Shown here: in pieces, positions 1 to 6,799 of the stretch
Layout of the letters: every line of letters starts with the position of its first letter
How positions within the stretch are numbered: position 1 is the first letter of the stretch
Origin: Anaerolineae bacterium
GTDB lineage: Bacteria > Chloroflexota > Anaerolineae > Anaerolineales > Villigracilaceae
Reading direction: 5' to 3'
Length of the DNA stretch: 24,079 nt
NCBI GenBank assembly: GCA_003524705.1
Contig: DQGV01000073.1
Span: forward strand, 1 to 24,079
The notes under the pieces: model-generated
Told to the model about the DNA's origin: nothing
Databases searched by the model: none
Seen by the model: the letters and a program-made list of their open reading frames with translations, nothing else
Made by a program: the position numbers and the translations under genes

Positions 1-799
1 TGAATTAGGTTTTGATTCTGCACCAACATCTGTTGATGATTTTGAAGAGCAAGCGTGTGATGCGAATGCTTCAAATTTAACTGATGAATTTGCAGAAAAT
101 GATTCTTTAGGTGGTTGGTTGGTAAATACTGAATCAATGACGGCGTATTCATGGATGTTGGCTTTTGGCGGTGGCGTGTTAGAAGAAAATAATTATCGTT
201 TTATGAAGCCAGAAAATATTGATACGTTTAAATTTTTACGCGAGTTATCTGAAAAGAATTGTGCCTGGCAAAATGCAAGTGACCCGATTCTTTCGTTTGC
301 AAATCGTGAGGCGTTGTTTATCACCACCAGTATGGAAGAATTTACAAGTGTAGCGCGTGTATTTGCAAGTGTTGGTTCGCGAGATGTTTGGAAAGTTTTG
401 CCGTTTCCCAATGATGATGACGGCGTAATGGCTGTGTATGGTTCGTCGTATGTGATTTTGAAATCGAATGATGATAGTCAAATTGCAACATGGTTGTTTG
501 TTAGATGGCTATTGGATAATGAACAAGATAAACGCTTCGTGGAAACAACTCACCTCTTTCCGCTTCGCTCTTCGACGTTAGACCTGCTCGGCGATTACGA
601 ACGGACTCATCCTCAGTGGAAGCAAGCCGTGGATTTAATTCCGCAAGGTGCTTTGCAACCTCAACTGGCATCTTGGCGTACAATTAAAATAATGCTTGGT
701 GATGGATTTGCACACATGTACCGCGTGAATGTTCCTAGCGGACAAGTAGCGGCAATCCTCGCGCAAATGGAAAATACAGCGAAAGAGTTGAGTGAGTAG
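1..799 (+). CDS. ABC transporter extracellular solute-binding protein, C-terminal part (5' end outside window)
   Basis: The reading frame is open from base 2 to the TAG at 797-799, so about 265 residues of the C-terminal part are present and the start lies outside the window. The visible protein has features of family 1 (sugar-type) periplasmic or lipoprotein binding proteins. These are a Trp/Gly-rich stretch (SWMLAFGGGV), a 'plpFPNDDDG..avyGSSYVI' hinge region followed by 'ATWLFVRWLLDNEQDKRF', and a terminal 'LFPLRSSTLDLL...HPQWKQAVDLIP' segment. It probably delivers a sugar or glycerol-phosphate-type ligand to an ABC permease encoded upstream. The ligand cannot be told from this half. The next gene starts 10 bases after the stop. 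The family call is secure; the substrate is unknown. Confidence 0.88.
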   Translation, partial: ELGFDSAPTSVDDFEEQACDANASNLTDEFAENDSLGGWLVNTESMTAYSWMLAFGGGVLEENNYRFMKPENIDTFKFLRELSEKNCAWQNASDPILSFANREALFITTSMEEFTSVARVFASVGSRDVWKVLPFPNDDDGVMAVYGSSYVILKSNDDSQIATWLFVRWLLDNEQDKRFVETTHLFPLRSSTLDLLGDYERTHPQWKQAVDLIPQGALQPQLASWRTIKIMLGDGFAHMYRVNVPSGQVAAILAQMENTAKELSE

Positions 800-809
800 G
801 AGAAATAAA

Positions 810-1595
810 ATGCCACATTCAGAATATAAAGCCAGACAAGTTCGGGCGAAGACTCATGAAGTCTATGAATATGACCATGATGATAACAAGCCCGGTAAGC
901 CTTTGCATATCTTAATCCCCGGTGGATTAATCGCATTAGCAACTTTGGGATTAATCATTTTGATTGGCTACTTAACATTTATAGATGAAAGCCTTTCACA
1001 AGAATTAGGAATTATGTTGTGTTTAATCCTCTCGCCTTTTTATGTGGGTGGAGTTTTCTTGTTCAGTTATGGCTATGAGTTATATGATATTCCGCGTGCA
1101 TTAAGATTAACTGCTATTATTGTATTTGTGACATTAGCCTCAGTCGTCATTATTGCCGTTTTGTTTGCTGTGTTAGGAAATATGAAAGGCGGGTCAAGTT
1201 CATCTTCTAAATCATCAAAATCTTCTTCATCTTCAAAGTCATCAGGTAGTTCTGGCAAATTAAGTGACTTGGCTGGCGGATTCCTCGGTGGGGCGGCAGG
1301 TGCAGGTTCTAAAAAATCAGTAGGTGGAAGTTCATCATCAGGTGGTGGAGGTTCTTATCACTCAGGCAGTGGTCCGATTTTCGTCAACACTGGCGGACGG
1401 ACTCGTGTTGAAACTCGTGAAGTAACCAAAGAAGTCATCAAAGAAGTCCCCAAAGAACCCATGCCAATTAAATGCCCCTATTGTTCTCGTTCCTACATTC
1501 CAGTAGAGCATAAATATATTTGCCCAAGTTGTGGCGGCGCGACACCGAAGGAGTTGATTGAAGAGTCACAAATGCCAAAGGACAATAGCAAATAG
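810..1595 (+). CDS. Membrane protein with Ser/Gly-rich linker and C-terminal zinc ribbon, function unknown
   Basis: I do not recognise this 261-residue protein. The ATG at 810 is preferred over the in-frame GTG at 792 because AGGAG at 798-802 sits 7 bases upstream, overlapping the previous stop codon. Residues 1-30 are charged and hydrophilic. Three hydrophobic segments follow at about 32-56, 66-89 and 99-123. Residues 126-190 are a low-complexity linker of Ser runs with Lys, then Gly/Ser. A charged stretch (TREVTKEVIKEVPKE) at about 202-216 leads to a CPYC-x12-CPSC motif (Cys 222, 225, 238, 241), typical of a zinc ribbon. The Ser tract is encoded by mixed tca/tct/agt codons, so it is not a simple slippage tract. 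It may be co-transcribed with the solute-binding protein gene. The role is not predicted. Confidence 0.75.
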   Translation: MPHSEYKARQVRAKTHEVYEYDHDDNKPGKPLHILIPGGLIALATLGLIILIGYLTFIDESLSQELGIMLCLILSPFYVGGVFLFSYGYELYDIPRALRLTAIIVFVTLASVVIIAVLFAVLGNMKGGSSSSSKSSKSSSSSKSSGSSGKLSDLAGGFLGGAAGAGSKKSVGGSSSSGGGGSYHSGSGPIFVNTGGRTRVETREVTKEVIKEVPKEPMPIKCPYCSRSYIPVEHKYICPSCGGATPKELIEESQMPKDNSK

Positions 1596-1596
1596 C

Positions 1597-1624
1597 GGTT
1601 GGCAGTTAGCAGTTGGCTGTTAGC
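1597..1624 (+). repeat. Heptad-period tandem repeat, TTAGC/TTGGC family, just after a stop codon
   Basis: Four consecutive 7-mers are visible: GGTTGGC, AGTTAGC, AGTTGGC, TGTTAGC. The pattern alternates TTGGC and TTAGC, giving an effective 14-base period. It begins 1 base after the TAG of the zinc-ribbon gene (1593-1595). It belongs to the same structural class as the other heptad arrays in this window, but with its own sequence word. Confidence 0.8.
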
Positions 1625-1626
1625 AA

Positions 1627-1666
1627 AATCCGTAATTTGTATTTTACAGAGTATGAATTACGGATT
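1627..1666. repeat. Inverted repeat, 11-bp arms (AATCCGTAATT / AATTACGGATT)
   Basis: Perfect 11-base arms at 1627-1637 and 1656-1666 flank an 18-base spacer. The extended left arm AATCCGTAATTTGT (1627-1640) recurs on the opposite strand at 17391-17404. No T-run follows directly, so it is not a textbook terminator. It may be a dispersed repeat that also forms a hairpin between the zinc-ribbon gene and the aldehyde dehydrogenase gene. Confidence 0.6.
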
Positions 1667-1701
1667 ATTATCTAAGAACAATTACAACAAGGAGTTCTCC
1701 C

Positions 1702-3165
1702 ATGAAACCCATGTACATTAACGGAAAATTTACAAACGGACATGCCACAGAAGAGATTCAAGTCCAAAATCCTGCAACAGAGGAGATTATAGATTCGGTT
1801 CCACGAGGCAAGCCGGAGGACGTCGAAGAGGCGGTGCAGGCGGCAAAATCCGCGTTTGATGCGTGGCGCAAGATGGGGTCAAATGAAAGAGCAAGTCTAT
1901 TGCATGAAGTCGCAGGTAAAGTGCATGAACATAAAGAAAAAATTGTTCACTTGCTAACTTTAGAAGAAGGCAAGCCTGTTGCCGAAAATGAAGAAGAAGT
2001 TGAGTGGGTGATTAATACGTTTCGATATTATGCTGAATTAGGCAGGCATCATAGAGGAAGTGTTCTAACTTCTGGAGAACATTCGCAATTTAATTTTATT
2101 ATCAAAGAACCGTACGGCGTGGTGGGTTGTATTGTGCCGTGGAATTATCCGTTGTTGTTATTGGCATGGAAAGTTGCCCCTGCCCTCGCGGCTGGAAATA
2201 CTGTGGTCATAAAACCATCCGAGATGACTCCGTTAACTGCGTTGTATTTAGCAGAACATTGTTTCAATCATTTACCTGCAGGTGTTTTGAATGTCGTCAC
2301 AGGGTATGGGCATGAAACAGGCGAACCACTTGTTAAACATGCTGAAGTGCCAGTGATTGCGTTTACCGGAAGTTTAGCAACGGGACAAAAAATTGCGGCG
2401 ATTGGCGCGCCAATGATGAAGAAACTTCATTTGGAGTTGGGCGGCAAAGATGCAACTGTCATTGCTGAAGATGCTGACCCTGAAATTGCGGCAAAGGCTG
2501 TGGCGTATGCGGCATTGTTAAATGCGGGTCAGGTTTGTACGAGTACTGAACGAGTATATGTTCCACGAAGAGGTGCGGCAAAATTTACAGAAGCGATTGT
2601 GGAACATGTCAAATCGCTTCGCATCGGACCCGGAACTGATTCAGCGACTGATATGGGTCCTATGATTGGAGATGTTTATCGTGCTAAGTTTGAAAAGCAC
2701 ATTGAAGATGCAAAGTTTAACGGCGCAAAAATTTTATTCGGCGGCGGCAGACCGAAACATTTATCAAAGGGATTCTTCCACGAGCCAACAGTTTTATCTA
2801 ATGTTGATCATTCGATGGTCATCATGCGCGAAGAGACGTTTGGTCCAGCTGTTCCAATTATGGAATACACAACATTTGATGAAGCGATTAAATTAACAAA
2901 TGATTGTATGTTTGGTTTGGGTGCTGTGTTAATTTCTAATGACCCGAAAAAAATTAAGCAATTCTTTGATGACGTGAAAGCAGGAACCATTTGGATTAAC
3001 GACCCACTGACTGACAACTACGCCGGTCCGTTTGGCGGGATGAAATATTCAGGCGGCGCACGCGAACTTGGTGAAGTCGGCTTGGATGAATTCCGTGAAG
3101 TGAAACATGTGCATTGGGATTTCAATATGGAAGATAAGCCTTATTGGTACCCTTATGGACAGTAG
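1702..3165 (+). CDS. NAD(P)+-dependent aldehyde dehydrogenase
   Basis: This 487-residue protein has full ALDH-superfamily length. It oxidises an aldehyde to the acid with NAD(P)+ in the cytosol. Visible catalytic residues are Asn148 in 'VPWNYP', Lys171 in 'VVIKPSE', general-base Glu245 in 'LELGGKDA', and nucleophile Cys279 in 'NAGQVCTST'. 'EETFGPAVPI' and the C-terminal 'GPFGGMKYSGGAREL' are also family-typical. The start has a strong AGGAG 8 bases upstream. The sequence resembles the betaine-aldehyde / general ALDH branch, but substrate cannot be fixed and the neighbours give no pathway clue. The stop codon is the first part of a heptad array. The family is very secure; the substrate is open. 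Confidence 0.95.
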   Translation: MKPMYINGKFTNGHATEEIQVQNPATEEIIDSVPRGKPEDVEEAVQAAKSAFDAWRKMGSNERASLLHEVAGKVHEHKEKIVHLLTLEEGKPVAENEEEVEWVINTFRYYAELGRHHRGSVLTSGEHSQFNFIIKEPYGVVGCIVPWNYPLLLLAWKVAPALAAGNTVVIKPSEMTPLTALYLAEHCFNHLPAGVLNVVTGYGHETGEPLVKHAEVPVIAFTGSLATGQKIAAIGAPMMKKLHLELGGKDATVIAEDADPEIAAKAVAYAALLNAGQVCTSTERVYVPRRGAAKFTEAIVEHVKSLRIGPGTDSATDMGPMIGDVYRAKFEKHIEDAKFNGAKILFGGGRPKHLSKGFFHEPTVLSNVDHSMVIMREETFGPAVPIMEYTTFDEAIKLTNDCMFGLGAVLISNDPKKIKQFFDDVKAGTIWINDPLTDNYAGPFGGMKYSGGARELGEVGLDEFREVKHVHWDFNMEDKPYWYPYGQ

Positions 3166-3209
3166 ACCATAGACAGTGAACGGTCAAAACGGTCTACGGT
3201 CTATCGTCC
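3161..3209 (+). repeat. Heptad-period tandem repeat, ACGGTCT family, overlapping a stop codon
   Basis: Seven 7-mers can be laid out: AGTAGAC, CATAGAC, AGTGAAC, GGTCAAA, ACGGTCT, ACGGTCT, ATCGTCC. The TAG stop of the aldehyde dehydrogenase gene (3163-3165) lies in the first unit. The 12-mer CGGTCTATCGTC (3197-3208) recurs at 13771-13782 inside the 1771-residue fusion gene. The 11-mer GTCTACGGTCT (3192-3202) recurs, reverse-complemented, at 8754-8764 inside the stand-alone DUF2298 gene. Confidence 0.8.
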
Positions 3210-3219
3210 ACCATCAGCT

Positions 3220-3225
3220 TATAAT
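3220..3225 (+). promoter_or_regulatory. Candidate -10 box (TATAAT) for the YibE/F gene
   Basis: A perfect TATAAT lies at 3220-3225, and its last base is 7 bases before the preferred ATG at 3233. Transcription would therefore start at or next to the initiator A, giving a leaderless or nearly leaderless mRNA. No convincing -35 hexamer is seen and the upstream bases are repeat sequence. Confidence 0.45.
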
Positions 3226-3232
3226 GAGAGCC

Positions 3233-4411
3233 ATGAAAAAACAATCATGGCTCTTTCCTTTTCTATTGCTGACTGGGGCATTGATATACACATTACTCAC
3301 TCGTACACAACTACCCACTGATGGCTTTTCTACTTATGGCGCGGATACTGTCCGTGCGGAAGTGACTCAAATTATTGAAGAAGGGGAAATTCAACTTGGG
3401 GAAAATCTGCAAACCTATCAAGTTGTGCGCGTGAATATTTTAGAGGGTGAATATGCTGGCATTCCTATGGAGATTGATTACGGCAGGCGACAAATCCGCT
3501 CGGATGATTATTTGTTAAACGTAGGCGATACGATTATCGTTTCAATTTCTAAAACGCCAGATAACGTAGTCAATGCCTATTTTGTAGATTTCACACGCAC
3601 AACTCCCATTCTTTGGTTAGCGATTCTGTTTGGATTAGCAATTGTGTTTATCAGCCAGTGGAAAGGAATCCGCTCGTTGTTAAGCATGGCGTTTAGTTTG
3701 TATATTATCATCGGTTATATCATTCCACAAATCTTAAGTGGAAGAGACCCATTACAAGTCAGCATTATTGGTTCAATTATTTTATTAGCCGTGACGTTGT
3801 ATCTCACCTATGGCTGGAATTTGAAAACACATTCATCTGTGATTAGTATGGTTTTCGTTTTGTTACTGACAGGTACATTAGCAGGCATAGCAATTACATT
3901 TACTAAACTAAGCGGCATAGGAGATGAAAATGTTTTATTCCTCATGCAAAACAGCCAAACGCAGATTAATATCAGGGGTTTGTTTCTCGGTGGATTAATC
4001 ATCGGAGCATTGGGTGTATTAGATGATTTGGTCACGACTCAGGCTTCGGCTGTGTTTGAGTTGCGTCATGCCAACCCAAACTTTGATTTTCGTGGACTAT
4101 TCAACTCTGCAATGAGAATCGGTCAAGACCATGTAGCCGCGACTGTGAATACCTTGGTCTTGGCTTATGCTGGTGCATCATTGCCGATGTTGCTTTTATT
4201 TTCATTAGGTCAAGGTGATTATGGCTATCTCATCAATTTTTCCTTAATTGCCGAAGAAGTTGTGCGCACGTTGGTCGGCTCGTTGGGGTTAATCGCTGCT
4301 GTGCCCGTGACGACTGTGATTGCTATCTTTTTTGCTCAAAGAGCAGAATCACTTGAAAAATGGGAGCATGTTCTAGGTCCAGAAGGAAGCGGGCATAGTC
4401 ATCATCATTAA
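3233..4411 (+). CDS. YibE/F family multipass membrane protein
   Basis: The protein is 392 residues from ATG 3233, or 395 from ATG 3224, which would overlap the TATAAT box. An earlier in-frame start at 3176 would translate the heptad repeat and is unlikely. There is one N-terminal membrane segment (about 5-23), then an extracytoplasmic domain of about 100 residues with a beta-rich, OB-like pattern. About seven membrane segments follow from residue 124. Family-specific motifs are 'GALGVLDDLVTTQASAVFEL' (258-277, with Asp264-Asp265), 'GQDHVAATVNTLVLAYAGASLP' (297-318) and 'EEVVRTLVGSLGLIAAVP' (341-358). The tail ends GHSHHH, possibly metal-binding. The molecular function of YibE/F proteins is not established. 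The family call is very secure. Confidence 0.9.
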   Translation: MKKQSWLFPFLLLTGALIYTLLTRTQLPTDGFSTYGADTVRAEVTQIIEEGEIQLGENLQTYQVVRVNILEGEYAGIPMEIDYGRRQIRSDDYLLNVGDTIIVSISKTPDNVVNAYFVDFTRTTPILWLAILFGLAIVFISQWKGIRSLLSMAFSLYIIIGYIIPQILSGRDPLQVSIIGSIILLAVTLYLTYGWNLKTHSSVISMVFVLLLTGTLAGIAITFTKLSGIGDENVLFLMQNSQTQINIRGLFLGGLIIGALGVLDDLVTTQASAVFELRHANPNFDFRGLFNSAMRIGQDHVAATVNTLVLAYAGASLPMLLLFSLGQGDYGYLINFSLIAEEVVRTLVGSLGLIAAVPVTTVIAIFFAQRAESLEKWEHVLGPEGSGHSHHH

Positions 4412-4422
4412 GAGGTAAGAAA

Positions 4423-4455
4423 ATGTTGAAGGTGCAGAATCAAGCCTACCCTTAG
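4423..4455 (+). CDS. Possible 10-codon leader peptide upstream of the ECF sigma gene
   Basis: ATG at 4423 opens a 10-codon frame (MLKVQNQAYP) ending in TAG at 4453-4455. GAGG at 4412-4415, directly after the YibE/F stop, sits 7 bases upstream, which is ideal Shine-Dalgarno geometry. Short hairpins follow before the sigma-factor start. That arrangement would fit a leader peptide, but so short a frame can arise by chance and no conservation can be checked here. Confidence 0.25.
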   Translation: MLKVQNQAYP

Positions 4456-4516
4456 GAAAGAAGCGGGGTTTTATCCCCAAAAGTCCTGCAACCTTTTCCA
4501 AAACCTTGCGTAAGGT
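4429..4516 (+). other. Hairpin-rich leader between the YibE/F and ECF sigma genes
   Basis: AAGGTGCAG (4429-4437) can pair with CTGCAACCTT (4486-4495) with one bulged base. This encloses GGGG-TTTTAT-CCCC (4465-4478). A separate small hairpin, ACCTT-GCGT-AAGGT, lies at 4503-4516. None is followed by a T-run, so this is not a standard terminator. It could be a structured 5' leader of the sigma operon, or a small dispersed element with imperfect inverted ends. Confidence 0.35.
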
Positions 4517-4544
4517 AAGATGCAGAAAGTCATCAAGGAGAATT

Positions 4545-5153
4545 GTGAACGAAGAACAAAGCTGGGTAATTCAGGCGCAACAAGGTAGTGACGAGGCGTT
4601 TACAAATCTGGTAGAGACCTATCAGAAGCCCGTCTTCAATTTGTGCTATCGCATGTTAGGCGAGCATGAGCTTGCGGAAGATGCCGCGCAGGAGACCTTT
4701 TTACGCGCTTACCAGCATTTGCATCGGTATGACCAGAAACGTCCATTTCCGACTTGGTTGCTTTCGATTGCCGCGCACTATTGTATTGACCGTCTGCGCC
4801 GCAGAAAATTTTCAATGTTTTCGATGGATGCAGAAGATGATGAAGGAAACACGATTGAATTGCCAGATTTTGACTCACCGAATCCTGAATCAGAATCTAT
4901 CAAAGGTCAAACCAAAGATAGAGTGCACGATTTACTAAACGGTTTAGATACAACCGATCGAGCCGCCATCATTATGCGCTATTGGTACGACTACTCTGAA
5001 AAAGAAATTGCTGAGTCTTTAAGGTTAAGTGTAAGTGCTGTCAAAAGCCGTATGCACCGTGCTAGAAAAGAAATGGCAGGCTTATGGCAGGAACAAGAAA
5101 ATGACTTGACTGCTGAAATGGAAAGGAGACATTATGAATCACCAGCCTTTTGA
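4545..5153 (+). CDS. ECF-type RNA polymerase sigma factor
   Basis: The protein is 202 residues from GTG 4545. AGGAG at 4536-4540 supports this start over the in-frame upstream codon at 4506. Sigma region 2 spans about residues 20-88, with 'AEDAAQETFLRAYQHLHRY', a Trp-containing '-10' recognition stretch, and 'IDRLRRRKF'. An acidic linker (about 95-120) leads to region 4 at about 125-177, with a helix-turn-helix 'YSEKEIAESLRLSVSAVKSRMHRARKEM'. It directs RNA polymerase to stress- or envelope-type promoters. Its last 20 bases overlap the start of the anti-sigma gene, which indicates translational coupling and a regulator/inhibitor pair. The signal sensed is unknown. Confidence 0.95.
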   Translation: MNEEQSWVIQAQQGSDEAFTNLVETYQKPVFNLCYRMLGEHELAEDAAQETFLRAYQHLHRYDQKRPFPTWLLSIAAHYCIDRLRRRKFSMFSMDAEDDEGNTIELPDFDSPNPESESIKGQTKDRVHDLLNGLDTTDRAAIIMRYWYDYSEKEIAESLRLSVSAVKSRMHRARKEMAGLWQEQENDLTAEMERRHYESPAF

Positions 5154-5664
5154 AACTTGGTTGCTGGATGAGGTACATCTCACAACTTTAGAAAAAGGTG
5201 AGTTACATGCTCACTTGCGAATTTGTAAAACATGTTCCGCTTTAGCAGAAACAGGTTTAGTATTGCGTTCTGCAAAAATTATTGAGCCTACTGCTGGTTT
5301 TACTTTACGCTTTCAAGAGAAACTTGCTTTACAAAAAATAGCCGAACGCCGTCAGCGTTTATGGGGCTTAATCATTCTGTTAGTCAGTGGCATTGGTTTA
5401 CTAACATGGTTTGCTATGCCATACATCACAACTTTTATTAGCGCACCTATCGAATGGCTCACTGCAATCGTTGGCTATTTAATTTTTATCTTTACATCAT
5501 TACAAGCATTTACTGAAGTACTGCAAGTATTTACACGCGTCATACCAAACTTCATCCCACCTTATGCTTGGATGATTTTATTCTCTGGCTTTGCAGGTTT
5601 TAGTTTGTTATGGACTGTATCAATTTGGAGGTTTGCCCGCAGACCTCAAGGAGTTAACGTATGA
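5134..5664 (+). CDS. Membrane-bound ZAS-type anti-sigma factor
   Basis: The protein has 176 residues. An N-terminal zinc-binding anti-sigma motif H-x3-C-x2-C is visible as His27, Cys31, Cys34 ('HLRICKTC'). This cytosolic domain would hold the ECF sigma factor encoded just upstream. Three hydrophobic segments follow at about 76-97, 105-128 and 142-165, anchoring it in the membrane. AAAGGAG before ATG 5134 lies inside the sigma gene. Its TGA overlaps the ATG of the next gene (ATGA, 5661-5664). Most ZAS anti-sigma factors have one membrane span, so three is worth noting. The zinc motif and gene order make the call strong. Confidence 0.88.
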   Translation: MNHQPFETWLLDEVHLTTLEKGELHAHLRICKTCSALAETGLVLRSAKIIEPTAGFTLRFQEKLALQKIAERRQRLWGLIILLVSGIGLLTWFAMPYITTFISAPIEWLTAIVGYLIFIFTSLQAFTEVLQVFTRVIPNFIPPYAWMILFSGFAGFSLLWTVSIWRFARRPQGVNV

Positions 5665-6725
5665 AATTAAAAAAGAATTTAATCCGCCTCATTCTTATTT
5701 TCGGCTTGCTTGCTATACCCTTTAGCACAGTCTACGCCCAAGACCCCGATGGCGGCGACATTGTGTTGTTTGGTCAAAACTACACGCTCGAAAGTGGCGA
5801 CACATTAAATAGTGCAATTGCTGTCTTTGGTGGCAACGTATCTATTGAAGAAGATGCACTTGTCAATGGAGATATTGTTATCTTCGGCGGCAACCTCGAC
5901 ATTGATGGAAATATAGACGGAGACATTGCATTAATCGGTGGCAACGTCACCATTACTGGAGAAATAGATGGTGATATTGTTCTGATTGGTGGTCAAGCAA
6001 ACTTAGCCTCAACCGCAGTAGTAGATGGAAACATCGCCATGATTGGCGGCAATATGAACAAAGAAGAAGGCGCAGAAATTACAGGTAATGTCACGAACAA
6101 TGCCCCACCTGTGTTTGATACTCCCAATGTGCCAGATGTTCCAAATCCGCCTGATTCTCCTAACCCACCTTATGATTACGATTATGACTACGGTTTCAGA
6201 TTCAACCCATTTTGGGATATTGCCAGTGCTTTTGGTCAGGCTTTAGTTGTCGCCGCCATTGGTATGTTGCTCATGCTCTTCTTACAACCACAACTTGAAC
6301 GCGCTGGCAATGCTATGACCAGTCAACCATTGATTGCAGGCGGTTTTGGTTTACTCTCAATTATCGTTGTTCCAATAGCAATGGTGATTATGGCAATTAC
6401 CATACTTCTAATCCCAGTTGTACTCATCATCGCCTTCATTATTCCACTGGCTTGGTTATTCGGTATGGTGGCACTGGGTCAAGAAGTTGGAGATAGATTC
6501 ACCAAAGCCATTAATCAAACTTGGGCTCCTGTTCTTTCAACAGGCTTTGGCACTTTCTTACTTGTTCTGCTCACTGGATTAATCGGATTAGTTCCATGTG
6601 TTGGTTGGTTTGCTTCCCTACTTGTAAATTTGGTCGCCTTCGGCGGCGTAGCCATGACTTGGTTCGGCACAAGAAACGCCACAACAAGGTCAATTACACC
6701 TACTGAACCACCAACAACTGCTTAG
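5661..6725 (+). CDS. Exported bactofilin-like (polymer-forming) beta-helix protein with C-terminal membrane domain
   Basis: The protein has 354 residues. A signal peptide (basic start, hydrophobic 8-22, likely cut after VYA, residue 26) is followed by a beta-solenoid of about six turns at 30-145. The turns are short 'GDIVxxGGN(V/L)xIxG' repeats, like the polymer-forming cytoskeletal (bactofilin) family. A Pro/Asn-rich linker and a DYDYDYD stretch (about 146-177) lead to hydrophobic segments at about 187-208, 224-246, 247-272 and 294-335. The start overlaps the anti-sigma stop and has AAGGAG 7 bases upstream. Cytosolic bactofilins lack signal peptides, so this one is likely extracytoplasmic and membrane-tethered. 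It is the third gene of the sigma operon and may be the sensor or an envelope scaffold controlled by the sigma factor; this is inference. Confidence 0.82.
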   Translation: MKLKKNLIRLILIFGLLAIPFSTVYAQDPDGGDIVLFGQNYTLESGDTLNSAIAVFGGNVSIEEDALVNGDIVIFGGNLDIDGNIDGDIALIGGNVTITGEIDGDIVLIGGQANLASTAVVDGNIAMIGGNMNKEEGAEITGNVTNNAPPVFDTPNVPDVPNPPDSPNPPYDYDYDYGFRFNPFWDIASAFGQALVVAAIGMLLMLFLQPQLERAGNAMTSQPLIAGGFGLLSIIVVPIAMVIMAITILLIPVVLIIAFIIPLAWLFGMVALGQEVGDRFTKAINQTWAPVLSTGFGTFLLVLLTGLIGLVPCVGWFASLLVNLVAFGGVAMTWFGTRNATTRSITPTEPPTTA

Positions 6726-6751
6726 AAAATAATTTTAAAAATTAACAACAG

Positions 6752-6799
6752 AGGATGAATATAGATGAGATAGAAAATCTATATTCATCCTTTTATTTT
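6752..6799 (+). terminator. Strong rho-independent terminator between convergent genes
   Basis: A perfect 15-bp stem is formed by 6752-6766 (AGGATGAATATAGAT) and 6777-6791, with a 10-base loop and then TTTATTTTTT. It ends the plus-strand sigma operon. The T-run touches the stop codon of the minus-strand DUF2298 gene (6800-6802). On the minus strand the stem is followed by a T-rich stretch, so it may act in both directions. Confidence 0.9.

Noticed and set aside
542..620. GC-richer patch in the solute-binding gene as an inserted repeat
   Set aside because: The encoded residues fit the normal C-terminal lobe of the family and no period was found.
1185..1380. Simple-sequence slippage locus in the Ser/Gly linker
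   Set aside because: Codons for the Ser run are mixed and no clean nucleotide period was seen.
3176..3232. Longer N-terminus for the YibE/F protein
   Set aside because: It would translate the heptad repeat and lacks a ribosome binding site; the family-like N-terminus starts at 3233.
4465..4478. Rho-independent terminator after the YibE/F gene
   Set aside because: The GGGG/CCCC hairpin has only four pairs and is followed by AAAAG, with no T-run.
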